Of a stretch of DNA of 64,000 bases, positions 7,273 through 15,894 are shown in pieces (position 1 is the stretch's first letter; each line of letters opens with the position of its first letter). Source of the DNA: Escherichia coli (GTDB taxonomy: Bacteria; Pseudomonadota; Gammaproteobacteria; Enterobacterales; Enterobacteriaceae). Location of the stretch: assembly GCF_036503815.1 (NCBI RefSeq), contig NZ_AP027764.1, positions 2,480,001 through 2,544,000 on the forward strand, written 5' to 3'. Made by a program: the position numbers and the translations under genes. The notes under the pieces are model-generated. The model did not search any database, was not told where the DNA came from, and saw only the letters and a list, made by a program, of their open reading frames with translations.

Positions 7273-8343
7273 ATGGCTAACGCCTGGCTCAGATTATGGC
7301 ATGACATGCCAAATGACCCTAAGTGGCGAACAATTGCCAGGGTGTCAGGGCAGCCAATTGCAACAGTGATGGCAGTGTATATCCACCTCCTGGTGAGCGC
7401 GTCACGAAATGTCACGCGAGGTCACATTGATGTCACGACAGAAGATTTGGCAAGTGCGCTCGACGTGACAGAAGAGGTAATTGATTCAATTTTGCAGACG
7501 ATGCAGGGGCGGGTACTTGATGGTGATTTAATCACTGGATGGGAAAAACGCCAGGTGCTTAAAGAGGACAACGGCAATATTTCGCAAACCGCAAAATCTC
7601 CTGCAGAGCGCAAGAGGGCGCAGCGAGAGAGGGAAAGAAAGCGGGAACAAAATGGCGATTGTCACGGCGCGTCACGAAATGTCACGCACATGTCACGACG
7701 AGTCACGACAGATAAAGATACAGATAAAGATACAGATCAAGAAGATCAAAACACTATGGTCCATGGCGTAAAAAACGCCACGAACCAGGCAGGGGATGTT
7801 CAGACCGTCAATCTTGGTCAGCCAGCAGGCACGACACCGGAAGCCGATTCAGCGTATGCGCTGAAAGCCGATTCGGGCGCTGTGCAGCAGGTGATGACCG
7901 CAAGGGCGGAGCAATCACACCAACTGCAGCAGCCTGAAGCCGATTCCGCCATTCAGCGGGAAGCCGATCGGGTAGTCCCGGAAAACACCGGGCAGTCTGT
8001 GGGACGAGTGGATTATCCGGATGTGTTCGAACAGGTCTGGCGGGAGTACCCGTTGCGTGCTGGGGCAAACCCGAAGAAATCCGCTTTCAGTGCCTGGAAG
8101 GCCAGATTACGCGAGGGGGTGCCACCAGAGGCCATGCTGGATGGCGTGAGGCGTTACGCAAGATACTTGGCGGCTACCGGGAAAACGGGAACGGAATTTG
8201 TTCAGCGAGCGACGACGTTTTTTGGACCGGACCGGAATTTTGAGAACCCCTGGTTGCTCCCGGTAAGCGGCACGAACAACCAGCGTTGTGTGAATCATAT
8301 TTCTGAACCGGATAACGAAATTCCGCCGGGCTTCAGGGGGTAA
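7273..8343 (+). CDS. Phage replication initiation protein, YdaU/O-like
   Basis: 356 aa. The N-terminal part (ANAWLRLWHDMPNDPKWR..., residues 1-90) matches the winged-helix start of YdaU-type replication proteins. A charged linker (SPAERKRAQRERERKREQ) follows, then a low-complexity middle with repeated EADSA-like units. The C-terminus (residues ~240-330, YPDVFEQVWREYPLRAGANPKKSAFSAWKA) is conserved in phage replisome-organiser proteins. I chose ATG 7273 because AAGAGGTG precedes it. Two clusters of GTCACG repeats lie inside the gene and are probably the origin, as lambda ori lies within gene O. No helicase-loader (DnaC/P-like) gene follows. Confidence 0.8.
   Translation: MANAWLRLWHDMPNDPKWRTIARVSGQPIATVMAVYIHLLVSASRNVTRGHIDVTTEDLASALDVTEEVIDSILQTMQGRVLDGDLITGWEKRQVLKEDNGNISQTAKSPAERKRAQRERERKREQNGDCHGASRNVTHMSRRVTTDKDTDKDTDQEDQNTMVHGVKNATNQAGDVQTVNLGQPAGTTPEADSAYALKADSGAVQQVMTARAEQSHQLQQPEADSAIQREADRVVPENTGQSVGRVDYPDVFEQVWREYPLRAGANPKKSAFSAWKARLREGVPPEAMLDGVRRYARYLAATGKTGTEFVQRATTFFGPDRNFENPWLLPVSGTNNQRCVNHISEPDNEIPPGFRG
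7401..7437. repeat. GTCAC iteron cluster 1 (candidate origin)
   Basis: GTCAC occurs at 7401, 7411, 7421 and 7432, i.e. every 10-11 bp on one face of the helix; three of the four extend to GTCACG. It lies within the replication gene and resembles the second cluster at 7661-7707. Confidence 0.65.
7661..7707. repeat. GTCACG iteron cluster 2 (candidate origin)
   Basis: GTCACG starts at 7661, 7671, 7681, 7692 and 7702, each 10-11 bp apart. It is followed by a purine-rich, AT-rich stretch of AGATACAGATAA-type repeats (7709-7755) that could serve as an unwinding region. This is the arrangement expected of an initiator-binding origin. Confidence 0.7.
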
Positions 8344-8383
8344 GTGTTAATTTCTGGTCATGAGGTAATTTTCAGGAGGGCTT

Positions 8384-8806
8384 GTGGCAAAAGTTTTTAC
8401 ACAAGAAGAGCGGGAAAAAATTAAAGGGCAGGTTCTTGAACTCGTACGCCAGAGTGGGCGCGAGACGTTACGACAACTGGAAGCTAAAACTGGGGCAACA
8501 AGATATCTGATGAGCGTTCTGGCCAGAGAGCTGGTTGCCAGTGGCGATGTATACAATTCTGGCTACGGGTTATTCCCGTCTGAACAGGCTCGTAAAGACT
8601 GGCAAAATGCCCGCAAAAAATTATCGAGGGCAAAGCTGAAGAAACCGGTTGTGGTTGATCCGGACCTTATCTGGTCATTACCTGACGGAGAAATACGTCG
8701 CTACGACAGTCGCCTAAACATAATCTGTCGCGAGTGCCGGAAGAGCGAAGTTATGCAGCGCATATTGTCGTTTTATCAGGGGGATGTTCGGTATTTATTG
8801 AAGTGA
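8384..8806 (+). CDS. Phage replication-region protein with HTH-like N-terminus
   Basis: 140 aa from a GTG start preceded by GGAGG. Residues 5-60 (EEREKIKGQVLELVRQSGRETLRQLEAKTGATRYLMSVLARELV, read in parts) look like a winged-helix DNA-binding fold. The C-terminal part has a CRECR motif. Similar proteins occur in the replication operons of E. coli prophages such as CPS-53 and Rac, but I cannot assign a function. It is the last recognisable phage gene before the cargo block. Confidence 0.65.
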   Translation: MAKVFTQEEREKIKGQVLELVRQSGRETLRQLEAKTGATRYLMSVLARELVASGDVYNSGYGLFPSEQARKDWQNARKKLSRAKLKKPVVVDPDLIWSLPDGEIRRYDSRLNIICRECRKSEVMQRILSFYQGDVRYLLK

Positions 8807-9140
8807 CGAGATTAAAGTGCATTAGTTCAGATGCAAATTGACATTTTGTGGCACAGGGTAGAGCTAGCGTGGTTGTCCGCTTTGTGCCAAGAGCAGACGC
8901 TGGTAATTCGTGCCTAATATACTTCACTTAACTTATATCCCAGCTTTGATACAGATCATACAAATTAAATGCCCCAGTAATTGGCAGGCTGAGTAACTTA
9001 AAACTCCTTAGAATATAGGATGATTTGTATCGGCACTCATTCCACCATGCATTCCGATTAACCCCGCATAGCCAGTTGAACTTTGCTACTCTGTGAGAGG
9101 TAGTACCTTCTATCCAGTGCGGATTTAATTAATGGAATAA
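8807..9140. other. Intergenic junction between phage replication genes and cargo
   Basis: No coding frame seen. Holds a 24-bp imperfect palindrome at 8875-8898 (GTCCGCTT...GAGCAGAC) that recurs at 12548 and 15615. Base composition shifts to AT-rich around 8920-9030, where a promoter for the downstream transporter may lie. Confidence 0.5.
8875..8898. repeat. 24-bp palindromic repeat, copy 1
   Basis: GTCCGCTT, then TGTGCCAA, then GAGCAGAC. It is the same length and architecture as copies at 12548-12571 and 15615-15638, and lies at the left edge of the cargo. Confidence 0.6.
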
Positions 9141-11144
9141 ATGATTATGAGTGAAAATGATACAACCCCAAAGAAGTCTACAAGCCAGATTAACAAAGCG
9201 GTATTCTTTACATCTGCTTTGCTAATTTTCCTTCTTGTCGCCTTTGCCGCCGTATTCCCGGATGTCGCCGACAAAAATTTTAAACTACTTCAGCAACAAA
9301 TCTTCACGAATGCCAGCTGGTTCTACATACTTGCTGTGGCCCTGATTTTACTGAGCGTCACGTTCCTTGGACTCTCACGTTACGGTGATATAAAGCTGGG
9401 CCCAGACCATGCGCAGCCTGATTTCAGCTACCACTCCTGGTTCGCGATGCTTTTTTCGGCAGGGATGGGGATCGGCCTGATGTTCTTTGGCGTTGCCGAA
9501 CCTGTGATGCATTATCTTTCGCCACCTGTCGGCACTCCAGAGACCGTTGCGGCAGCGAAGGAAGCCATGCGCCTGACGTTCTTCCACTGGGGTCTGCACG
9601 CATGGGCAATTTATGCCATCGTGGCGCTGATTCTGGCCTTTTTCAGTTACCGTCACGGTCTGCCTTTAACGCTGCGTTCTGCGCTCTATCCCATTATCGG
9701 CGATCGCATTTACGGGCCTATAGGCCACGCGGTTGATATCTTCGCCGTGATAGGCACTGTCTTTGGCGTTGCAACATCACTGGGTTACGGTGTATTGCAG
9801 GTGAATGCCGGTTTGAACCATCTTTTCGGCGTGCCCATCAATGAAACGGTACAGGTCATTTTGATCGTGGTCATCACGGGGTTAGCGACGATTTCGGTGG
9901 TGTCCGGCCTGGACAAGGGAATACGCATCCTGTCTGAGCTTAATCTGGGCCTGGCGGTGTTGCTCCTGGCGCTGGTCTTGTGCCTGGGTCCCACTGTGCT
10001 TCTGCTGAAGTCATTTGTGGAAAATACGGGTGGTTATCTGTCGGAACTGGTGAGTAAAACGTTCAACCTTTACGCGTATGAACCCAAGTCGAGCAACTGG
10101 CTGGGGGGCTGGACATTATTATACTGGGGATGGTGGCTTTCATGGTCGCCGTTTGTAGGTATGTTCATTGCACGCGTTTCCCGCGGCAGGACAATTCGTG
10201 AGTTCGTGACTGGCGTGTTGTTTGTTCCCGCCGGCTTTACGCTCATGTGGATGACGGTGTTTGGAAACAGCGCCATCTATCTCATCATGAACCAGGGCGC
10301 CACTGACCTCGCCAATACCGTTCAGCAGGATGTTGCGCTTGCCCTGTTTAATTTCCTGGAGCATTTCCCGTTCTCTTCCGTGCTGTCATTCATTGCAATG
10401 GCGATGGTCATCGTCTTCTTTGTAACGTCTGCTGATTCGGGGGCAATGGTTGTGGATACTCTGGCATCAGGTGGGGTGGCAAACACGCCCGTCTGGCAGC
10501 GAATTTTCTGGGCATCGCTCATGGGCGTTGTTGCTATTGCCCTGCTGATCGCAGGGGGGCTGAGTGCGTTGCAAACCGTAACGATAGCGAGTGCATTGCC
10601 CTTCTCAGTTATCTTATTAATATCCATATACGGACTGTTAAAAGCCCTGCGTCGGGATTTGACCAAGCGTGAAAGCCTTAGCATGGCGACTATTGCTCCT
10701 ACGGCTGCACGTAACCCAATTCCCTGGCAGAGAAGGTTACGCAATATCGCGTATTTGCCGAAGCGCTCTCTTGTGAAACGTTTTATGGACGACATTATCC
10801 AACCCGCCATGACGCTGGTTCAGGAGGAACTTAACAAGCAGGGAACGATAAGCCACATCAGTGACGCCGCCGAGGATCGTATTCGCCTTGAAGTCGATTT
10901 GGGCAACGAGCTGAATTATATATATGAAGTGAGGCTTCGCGGGTATAACTCACCGACCTTCGCGCTCGCTGCGCTGGATAATGATGAGCAGCAGAGTGAA
11001 CAACATCGATATTATCGCGCTGAAGTCTATCTCCAAGAGGGCGGCCAAAATTATGATGTAATGGGCTGGAATCAGGAACAGCTGATTAATGACATACTGG
11101 ACCAGTACGAAAAACACCTGCACTTCCTGCATCTGGTTCGTTAA
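9141..11144 (+). CDS. BCCT-family choline/betaine transporter, BetT-like
   Basis: 667-aa inner-membrane symporter with twelve predicted membrane segments. It carries BCCT hallmarks: GMGIGLMFFGVAEP, WTLLYWGWWLSWSPFVGMFIARVSRGRTIREF and TSADSGA. A cytoplasmic C-terminal domain (residues ~510-667, ending EQLINDILDQYEKHLHFLHL) resembles that of E. coli BetT. Probably takes up choline or a related quaternary amine driven by ions. It is clearly related to BetT (677 aa) but diverged from the copy in the E. coli bet locus, so probably brought in by transfer. Start could be 9141 or the ATG at 9147. A terminator follows at 11152. Confidence 0.88.
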   Translation: MIMSENDTTPKKSTSQINKAVFFTSALLIFLLVAFAAVFPDVADKNFKLLQQQIFTNASWFYILAVALILLSVTFLGLSRYGDIKLGPDHAQPDFSYHSWFAMLFSAGMGIGLMFFGVAEPVMHYLSPPVGTPETVAAAKEAMRLTFFHWGLHAWAIYAIVALILAFFSYRHGLPLTLRSALYPIIGDRIYGPIGHAVDIFAVIGTVFGVATSLGYGVLQVNAGLNHLFGVPINETVQVILIVVITGLATISVVSGLDKGIRILSELNLGLAVLLLALVLCLGPTVLLLKSFVENTGGYLSELVSKTFNLYAYEPKSSNWLGGWTLLYWGWWLSWSPFVGMFIARVSRGRTIREFVTGVLFVPAGFTLMWMTVFGNSAIYLIMNQGATDLANTVQQDVALALFNFLEHFPFSSVLSFIAMAMVIVFFVTSADSGAMVVDTLASGGVANTPVWQRIFWASLMGVVAIALLIAGGLSALQTVTIASALPFSVILLISIYGLLKALRRDLTKRESLSMATIAPTAARNPIPWQRRLRNIAYLPKRSLVKRFMDDIIQPAMTLVQEELNKQGTISHISDAAEDRIRLEVDLGNELNYIYEVRLRGYNSPTFALAALDNDEQQSEQHRYYRAEVYLQEGGQNYDVMGWNQEQLINDILDQYEKHLHFLHLVR

Positions 11145-11151
11145 CAGCAAC

Positions 11152-11178
11152 ATGCCGCCACAGAGGCGGCATTTATTT
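11152..11178 (+). terminator. Terminator after the BCCT gene
   Basis: ATGCCGCC (11152-11159) pairs with GGCGGCAT (11165-11172), followed by a T-rich stretch. Confidence 0.7.
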
Positions 11179-11207
11179 ATCCCGGCTGCAATATGAGGGA
11201 ATGCAGA

Positions 11208-12485
11208 ATGATTTCACGCTGGAAATGGATGCTGAAGCAGACATTTAAAAAACTATGGTTCAGGGCAACGTTATTCGCAATTGTCGCAATAATAACGGCC
11301 CTTTTATCAATTCTTTTTAAATCAATGATACCTGAGTCGGTTTCCGTGAAGGTTGGTGCGGAAGCAGTCGATAACATTCTGAACATACTGGCATCGAGTA
11401 TGCTGGCAGTGACCACATTTTCGCTGAGCATCATGGTCACAGCCTACGGTTCAGCCACTACTAATGTGACTCCCAGAGCTACTCGTTTAGTTGTTGAAGA
11501 CGTCACCACACAAAATGTACTGGCCACCTTCATCGGTTCTTTTCTCTTCAGTCTGGTAGGGATTATTGCCCTCAATATGGGAGCTTATGGAGAAAGGGGG
11601 AGAGTCATTTTATTCATTGTAACACTGGTTGTCATTGCCTTAATCCTCATCACATTGCTTCGCTGGATACAGCATTTGACCTCTCTGGGGAGGGTTGGTG
11701 AGACAACGGCAAAAGTAGAACAGGCGGCCATCGAAACATTTATTGCGAGAGCAAGAAATCCCTGTCTCGGCGGATATCCTTGGCTTGAGAACAATGAACA
11801 GCCGAAAGGAACGGTTGCAGTTTATCCGAAAAAGATTGGCTATGTTGAATATGTTGATATGGTGAAACTCAGCAAGCTGCTGACCAATGATCCCCGTCAT
11901 GTATACCTCGTGGCGCAGCCGGGCAGTTTCATACATCCGTCCACGCCAGTTTTGTACCTGAGTCAGGGCCAGGAGTCATCAATCAGCACCGATTTACTTG
12001 AGACGATTATTGTCTCGGATGTACGTTCATTTGCTCAGGACCCCCGATTTTGTCTTAGCGTCATGGCCGAAATAGCCTGCCGAGCCCTTTCCCCCGCAGT
12101 GAACGATCCTGGAACCGCCATTGATGTCATTGGCAGAGGTGTACGTATACTTTCCGCTTACGCGCAGAATAAATCTGATGAAATAGAAGTGAAATATCCT
12201 TCTGTACATGTTGCACCACTTCAGAATAACGATCTACTTGAAGACTTTTTCTCACCTGTTGCGCGCGATGGTGCCAGTATGAGGGAAATTCAGATAAGGG
12301 TACTTAAAGGACTGTCGATGCTGAGTAAGGGTTGGCCTGGAATTTTTGCTGAAGCCGCACAAACCCTAGCATTTGAAACATTAGAGCATGCTACTCGTGC
12401 TGACCATATAGATTCTGACAGATATCTAATAAAATCAATTTATTATAATTTATTTAGTGGCGAAGGTTCTAATAAAAAACCATAG
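11208..12485 (+). CDS. DUF2254 membrane protein
   Basis: 425 aa with four membrane segments in the first ~150 residues (ATLFAIVAIITALLSILF; NILASSMLAVTTFSLSIMV; VLATFIGSFLFSLVGIIALN; VILFIVTLVVIALILITLL), then a soluble domain with AVNDPGTAIDVIGRG, a motif of the DUF2254 family. Function unknown; the family occurs widely in proteobacteria. An upstream in-frame ATG exists at 11193, but GAGGGA lies about nine bases before 11208, so I prefer the latter. It follows the BCCT transporter in the same direction. Confidence 0.85.
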   Translation: MISRWKWMLKQTFKKLWFRATLFAIVAIITALLSILFKSMIPESVSVKVGAEAVDNILNILASSMLAVTTFSLSIMVTAYGSATTNVTPRATRLVVEDVTTQNVLATFIGSFLFSLVGIIALNMGAYGERGRVILFIVTLVVIALILITLLRWIQHLTSLGRVGETTAKVEQAAIETFIARARNPCLGGYPWLENNEQPKGTVAVYPKKIGYVEYVDMVKLSKLLTNDPRHVYLVAQPGSFIHPSTPVLYLSQGQESSISTDLLETIIVSDVRSFAQDPRFCLSVMAEIACRALSPAVNDPGTAIDVIGRGVRILSAYAQNKSDEIEVKYPSVHVAPLQNNDLLEDFFSPVARDGASMREIQIRVLKGLSMLSKGWPGIFAEAAQTLAFETLEHATRADHIDSDRYLIKSIYYNLFSGEGSNKKP

Positions 12486-12547
12486 TTGCGGAGCAAGCGA
12501 TACGGTTGTTGGCAAGTCAAGGGCAAAGCATTCGCGTGAGAGTGGGC

Positions 12548-12571
12548 GTCTGCTTTGTGCCAGAAGCGGAC
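12548..12571. repeat. 24-bp palindromic repeat, copy 2
   Basis: GTCTGCTT, then TGTGCCAG, then AAGCGGAC: an imperfect palindrome between the DUF2254 gene and the convergent LysR gene, separating the two cargo modules. Close to copy 1 (8875) and copy 3 (15615). Confidence 0.6.
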
Positions 12572-12615
12572 ATACGTAACTTATGATACGCATCGCCAAT
12601 CATCCGTTTCAAACA

Positions 12616-13497
12616 TCAACGCGGAAACGTTTTAAGAATGTAATCCCGAACATAGGCGGTTCGGCTGTTATTAGCCGTCCTTTTGTTCCAGACCAGATAA
12701 AGATGATTAGTCGGAGCGAGGTCTGCAGGTGTCACTGAAATCAGGCGACCACTTTTCAGGTCATTGTCACAGTGATAATCCGGCAGCACTGTCCACCCGT
12801 GGCCGTCACAGACCAAGTCGCGGATAATACGTAAATCCGGAATGGTGAATGTAGCCTGCATCTCAGGGGCTCTCTGAAACATGGAGGCCCAGAGCGCTCT
12901 AATCAGTGGCAACTCTTCGTCATAAGCAATCAGCGGTAATGAGGCAAGCGTTTCAGCACCAGGTTCTGATCCGATGATCTCTGACATGGCGGGAGCATGA
13001 ACAAGGAGCATGCGTTCAGTCAGTAGATGTGCATAGCCGTACAGACGGTCATCAGGCATAGATGCGGTAACAGCGAGATCGGCGCTCCCGTCATGCAAAA
13101 GGGAATAAATACGTTGCTTATTGCCGGTATGAAAGCGTAGGCGATACCCCTCCTTCATTAGTGGAGCCATTACTGTCCCAAGCCGGGAATGAATAAAATC
13201 TGGCGGTCCTGCCAGATTAATTGTTCCCCCGTGTACAGAGCCTGACCGGAAAGAGGACAGCTTTTCTTCCAGACCATCAATGAAGGGTGAAACTGAGCGG
13301 GCAAGCTCATCCGCAGCTTCGGTTGCCGTCACGCCTCTGGCCTGCCTGATAAACAGACGCTTACCAACCAGAGTCTCAAGAGACTGGATATGCTGTGACG
13401 CCGCGGGCTGAGTGATGCCCAGTAGTTCTGCCGCCTTTGAAAAGGAGCCAGAGCGATAGGCCTCAAGAAACGTTCGCAGATGGCTCAGATGGCTCAT
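12616..13497 (-). CDS. LysR-family transcriptional regulator
   Basis: 293 aa. Standard LysR N-terminal HTH (LRTFLEAYRSGSFSKAAELL, then TQPAASQHIQSLE, residues 5-60) and a substrate-binding domain (from ~90). The last gene of an MFS-ChaC-LysR minus-strand unit: its ATG overlaps the ChaC stop codon (ATGA at 13494-13497). Being the distal gene of its own operon is unusual for a LysR regulator, which is more often divergent. Inducer unknown; the neighbours suggest a peptide- or glutathione-related compound or an exported metabolite. Confidence 0.9.
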   Translation of the reverse strand: MSHLSHLRTFLEAYRSGSFSKAAELLGITQPAASQHIQSLETLVGKRLFIRQARGVTATEAADELARSVSPFIDGLEEKLSSFRSGSVHGGTINLAGPPDFIHSRLGTVMAPLMKEGYRLRFHTGNKQRIYSLLHDGSADLAVTASMPDDRLYGYAHLLTERMLLVHAPAMSEIIGSEPGAETLASLPLIAYDEELPLIRALWASMFQRAPEMQATFTIPDLRIIRDLVCDGHGWTVLPDYHCDNDLKSGRLISVTPADLAPTNHLYLVWNKRTANNSRTAYVRDYILKTFPR

Positions 13498-14186
13498 AGT
13501 GAAGCGCCTCGCTGATGAAGTTTATCGTTACAGGGAGCCTCATGCAGAGCAAGGGCCAGTTCACTCACGTAATCATCCCGTATTCCCAACGCACCCAGAG
13601 TGGCCTGCAGTTTCCATACATAATCTGCATTCGTGCCAATGTCTCCACGGGCAGATGCGATGCTCAACGCTACGGTCGCTGTAAGATTGTCCTGTTCATA
13701 ATGCGGATGCAGTCTGTCTGATACGAAAGCCAGCGCCTGAATTTCCTCACCGTTTCCTAGCGAAACGTCTGCCCAGACCGGACGGTAAAGACCGGTTATC
13801 ATCTCGCGCGTCCAGACAATTTCCAGCTCATTAATAAGAGTCGATTCCGGCAGTCTGAACGCAATACCTTCGGTAATTCCACCTTCGTCGAGCGATAACA
13901 TCCTGCCGGGGACATCAGGAGTCGCTCGTCCGGATATCAAACGAATGCAGAAACTGCGCTGCCATCCTTTCAGACGGGCCCGTTGCATTTCTTCAATTGC
14001 CAGCACGGGATTCCACATCAATGACCCGTAGGCAAATATCCAGAAAGGAGCACCCGTCGGGCGCTCCTCCAGAGTAGAGTTCATTGATGCGCGTATTTTT
14101 TCAGCGTCCCAGAGCATATTCGCCGGGAGCAGCGCTTCATGCACCCTGACAAATGTGCCATTAAGCATATTTTCACGGGTAAGCAT
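13494..14186 (-). CDS. ChaC-like gamma-glutamylcyclotransferase
   Basis: 230 aa. Has the ChaC signature FAYGSLMWNP (residues ~49-58) that binds the gamma-glutamyl group, and the WTREMITGLYRPVW region carrying the expected catalytic Glu. The family cleaves glutathione to 5-oxoproline and Cys-Gly. It is distinct from E. coli ChaC of the cha locus and so appears to be a second, acquired copy. It lies between an MFS gene and a LysR gene on the same strand with a 4-bp overlap to lysR. Confidence 0.87.
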   Translation of the reverse strand: MLTRENMLNGTFVRVHEALLPANMLWDAEKIRASMNSTLEERPTGAPFWIFAYGSLMWNPVLAIEEMQRARLKGWQRSFCIRLISGRATPDVPGRMLSLDEGGITEGIAFRLPESTLINELEIVWTREMITGLYRPVWADVSLGNGEEIQALAFVSDRLHPHYEQDNLTATVALSIASARGDIGTNADYVWKLQATLGALGIRDDYVSELALALHEAPCNDKLHQRGASL

Positions 14187-14197
14187 ATAACCTCCCT

Positions 14198-15398
14198 TTA
14201 CTGGCCTACGATTTTAACCTGTTGAAATTTACGACTGTGGCTGCGACGGATTTGTGCAAGCAGCAACAGCAGGCCGAGCAGAGAAACAATCGCACCGCTG
14301 ATACCGGTATACACGATACCGGCGTGGCTTATAGTAATGCTGCCCAGTACTGATCCCAGCGCTATACCTGAGTTGAAGCCCGCAATATTCAGGCCGGCAG
14401 CAACACCATGCGCATGAGGAGCATGTTGCTCAGCGACACCAATCAGACGGGCCTGCAGTGCCGGCACTGCGGCAAATGTCACCATACCCAGCAGCGCAAC
14501 CAGAATGCCCATGCTCACCGGTGAGGATGACAGCAGCCACATACCAAGCACGACAACAACAATGCCGCTAATGATGAGTATATTGGCACGATTAACCCCC
14601 ATGCTGTCGGTAAGTTTCCCACCAAGAATATTACCTACCGCAGCTGTAATACCGTAAACCAGCATAAACAGACTCACCGTTGCTCCGGTAACCCCTGTCA
14701 CCTGCGTCAGAATAGGTGCGATAAAGGTGTAAGCCGTAAACGAGCCTGCATACGCCAGCACCGTAACCAGCGCGCCGGCCAGCAACTTACGGTTAAACAG
14801 CATGCCGATATTCTGCATTGCTGAGTCACTATGTTCACCGGGCACGCTGCGTACGGGATCTTTCATACCGAACAACAGTCCAAGGAATCCGAACGCGCCA
14901 AAAGCGGCAATAGCGCCGAGAACTGGACGCCATGAGACCACCCCCCCCCAACCATGTACTCAGCGGTACGCCGATTGCCATCGCCAGAGTAAAGCCACCA
15001 AATACCACAGCCACCGCTCTGCCTGCTTTACCCGGTCCAGCAAGACGAGCTGCGGTACTGGATGCCGCAGCCAGAAACAGGCCGTGTCCCAGACCAGCAA
15101 TGAACCGCGCTAACAGGAGCTGAGGTAATGTGGCTGCAAACGCGGCCGCCAGACTACCGGCAGTAAACACAACGGCAGTTGTAAGCATTACATTTTTCCG
15201 GCTCCAGCTTGCTGTCAGCGCAGACAGTACGGGTGCCGCGAACGTTGCCCCCAGTGCATAGGTTGTAACCGCTGCCCCGGTCTGCTCCACACCCACACAC
15301 AACCCCTGAGCCATAACGTCTGTCAGCCCAATGGGGACAAATTCCGCGAGTCCGAGCGCAAAGGCACTGATAGTAAACACATAAATAACAAATGGCAT
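14198..15398 (-). pseudogene. AraJ/YdhP-type MFS transporter, frameshifted in a nine-G tract
   Basis: Two minus-strand frames form one 12-segment MFS protein. The first (start 15398, AGGAG upstream) runs MPFVIYVFTISAFALGLAEF... to GVPLSTWLGGGG and then goes out of frame. The second continues as VVSWRPVLGAIAAFGAFG... to 14198. The break is at nine consecutive C on the plus strand (14941-14949). Removing one base reads WLGGVVSWRPVLG, the expected MFS sequence. It may be a true inactivating slip, a phase-variable switch or a sequencing error. Intact it would be a ~400-aa drug or sugar efflux-type carrier. Confidence 0.85.
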
Positions 15399-15894
15399 GA
15401 CTGGCTCCTGATTTAAGTAAGGAGTGCAGTCTGATTTAGAAAAACAGATAAATAAAATAATGTAAACTTCAGGCGGGATAAAATTATTTATATCTAATGC
15501 AAAGATTCAATATTCCCACAGCACACAGAAGTTTTCTGTCTTCAGGGAGAGGAGCTTCGAAAGTTCAGACGAAAAATTCCTGCGGCCCCTTTAAGAGTCA
15601 GTTGGCCGGGTTTGGTCCGCTCCTCGCTCAAAGCGGACTAGAAGGTTAGCTTGCGTCGGACTTGGCGTATTTAAAGAAGTGCTGGTGGTGACTGGTTGTT
15701 GTGTTCCATTTCTACAGAACAAAATCACAGAAACTATACCCAATAGTTATATTGAATCAATGATGAGACAGCCTCATATTTATCAGAACTGGTGTACGTC
15801 CAATATCGTCACTGGATAATCTCCGTCAGGCTTCCTTACTCCGAACGATCACCGCGTCCGTCCCGCACATTCCAGCAACGCATCTGGAGGTAAC
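15399..15894. other. Intergenic right edge of cargo
   Basis: No coding frame with support. Contains palindrome copy 3 (15615-15638). The stretch from about 15840 just upstream of the DUF968 gene looks like phage sequence again, so the cargo/phage junction is probably between 15640 and 15840. Confidence 0.5.
15615..15638. repeat. 24-bp palindromic repeat, copy 3
   Basis: GTCCGCTC, then CTCGCTCA, then AAGCGGAC: same size and arms as copies 1 and 2, at the right edge of the cargo. Confidence 0.6.

Noticed and set aside
7401..7707. Regular short repeats that could suggest a CRISPR array
   Set aside because: Units are 6 bp spaced 10-11 bp inside a coding gene, far too short for repeat-spacer structure; iterons fit better.
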